Positions 4,884-5,108 of a stretch of 5,108 nucleotides of DNA are shown one piece after another. The position numbers and the translations under genes were made by a program. Numbering within the stretch: the stretch's first letter is position 1; each line of letters opens with the position of its first letter. The DNA lies in contig RFIY01000264.1 of the NCBI GenBank assembly GCA_003695505.1, forward strand, positions 1-5,108. Reading direction: 5' to 3'. The DNA is from Candidatus Dadabacteria bacterium (lineage in GTDB: Bacteria > J088). The notes under the pieces were generated by a model, which had not been told where the DNA came from, ran no database searches, and saw only the letters and a list, made by a program, of their open reading frames with translations.

Positions 4884-5108
4884 ATGTTCGATGGATTCAG
4901 ACGACGACAGATTCATGCCAACGGACTGACGTTTTCGGGGTGGGAAACCGGTGATGAAACCGGGCGTCCGGCGCTGCTTCTGCACGGCTTCCCTGATGAT
5001 CCGTCTTCGATGGTACCGCTGGCGACCCGGCTCGCCGACGCTGGCTATCGCTGTTATCTGCCCTATATGCGGGGCTACGGCGAGACCGACCCGGACCCGA
5101 ACGACGAC
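4884..5108 (+). CDS. Alpha/beta hydrolase, N-terminal part (3' end outside window)
   Basis: The open frame gives 75 residues and runs off the window without a stop. It begins with the usual first strands of an alpha/beta-hydrolase (RQIHANGLTFSGWETG), followed by PALLLHGFPDDPSSMVPLA (residues 29-47), the strand plus oxyanion-hole turn with the HGFP motif. It continues with LADAGYRCYLPYMRGYGETDP (50-70), the typical 'R-G-Y/F-G-x-S/T' segment of epoxide hydrolases, haloalkane dehalogenases and related esterases. The nucleophile, acid and histidine would lie downstream, so the substrate class cannot be decided. There is no signal peptide, so it is probably cytoplasmic. The ATG at 4884 has a good SD. 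It follows the Omp85 gene by 66 nt on the same strand and may be read from the same transcript, from its own weak promoter, or both. Confidence 0.85.
   Translation, partial: MFDGFRRRQIHANGLTFSGWETGDETGRPALLLHGFPDDPSSMVPLATRLADAGYRCYLPYMRGYGETDPDPNDD

Noticed and set aside
4761-4985. A 74-codon minus-strand frame over the Omp85-hydrolase junction
   Set aside because: It is antisense to two supported genes, crosses the hydrolase SD region, and its product shows no recognisable features.

Overview
The window is a GC-rich piece of bacterial chromosome, judged by eye, with third codon positions strongly biased to G/C. It carries outer-membrane beta-barrel proteins, a tandem TM2-domain protein of a kind I know from Pseudomonas and relatives, and SD/sigma70-like signals. 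This points to a Gram-negative proteobacterium, most likely a gammaproteobacterium. The sequence alone does not give the genus.

Layout: (1) 3-320 (+) is the 3' end of a small outer-membrane beta-barrel protein cut by the window edge. (2) 321-456 is a convergent intergenic stretch with two short GC-rich stem-loops. (3) 457-858 (-) is a stand-alone CheY-like response regulator with a GTG start and a good SD. (4) 859-1001 is its upstream region, which holds a PsrA-box-like inverted repeat. (5) 1002-1418 (-) is a membrane protein with two TM2 modules. (6) 1419-1472 is a 54-bp divergent region with a good sigma70-like promoter for the next gene, placed so that transcription should start at or next to its ATG. 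(7) 1473-3395 (+) is a 640-aa AMP-forming acyl-CoA synthetase of the acetyl-CoA synthetase type. (8) 3411-4817 (+) is an Omp85/BamA-TamA-type outer-membrane protein with one POTRA domain, 15 nt downstream and probably co-transcribed. (9) 4818-4883 holds two small hairpins and a weak promoter candidate. (10) 4884-5108 (+) is the 5' part of an alpha/beta hydrolase that runs off the window.

Functionally this looks like an ordinary chromosomal neighbourhood: acyl activation, envelope biogenesis, signalling and a hydrolase. I found no mobile element, CRISPR array, tRNA or rRNA, or toxin/defence system, and nothing that makes a convincing new multi-gene system. The points most worth a second look are the predicted leaderless start of the synthetase, the replacement of the acetyl-pocket Trp motif in that enzyme, its pairing with a minimal Omp85 protein that starts at a non-ATG codon, and the PsrA-like box upstream of the response regulator. 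Two very long antisense reading frames are composition artefacts and are explained under the rejected items.
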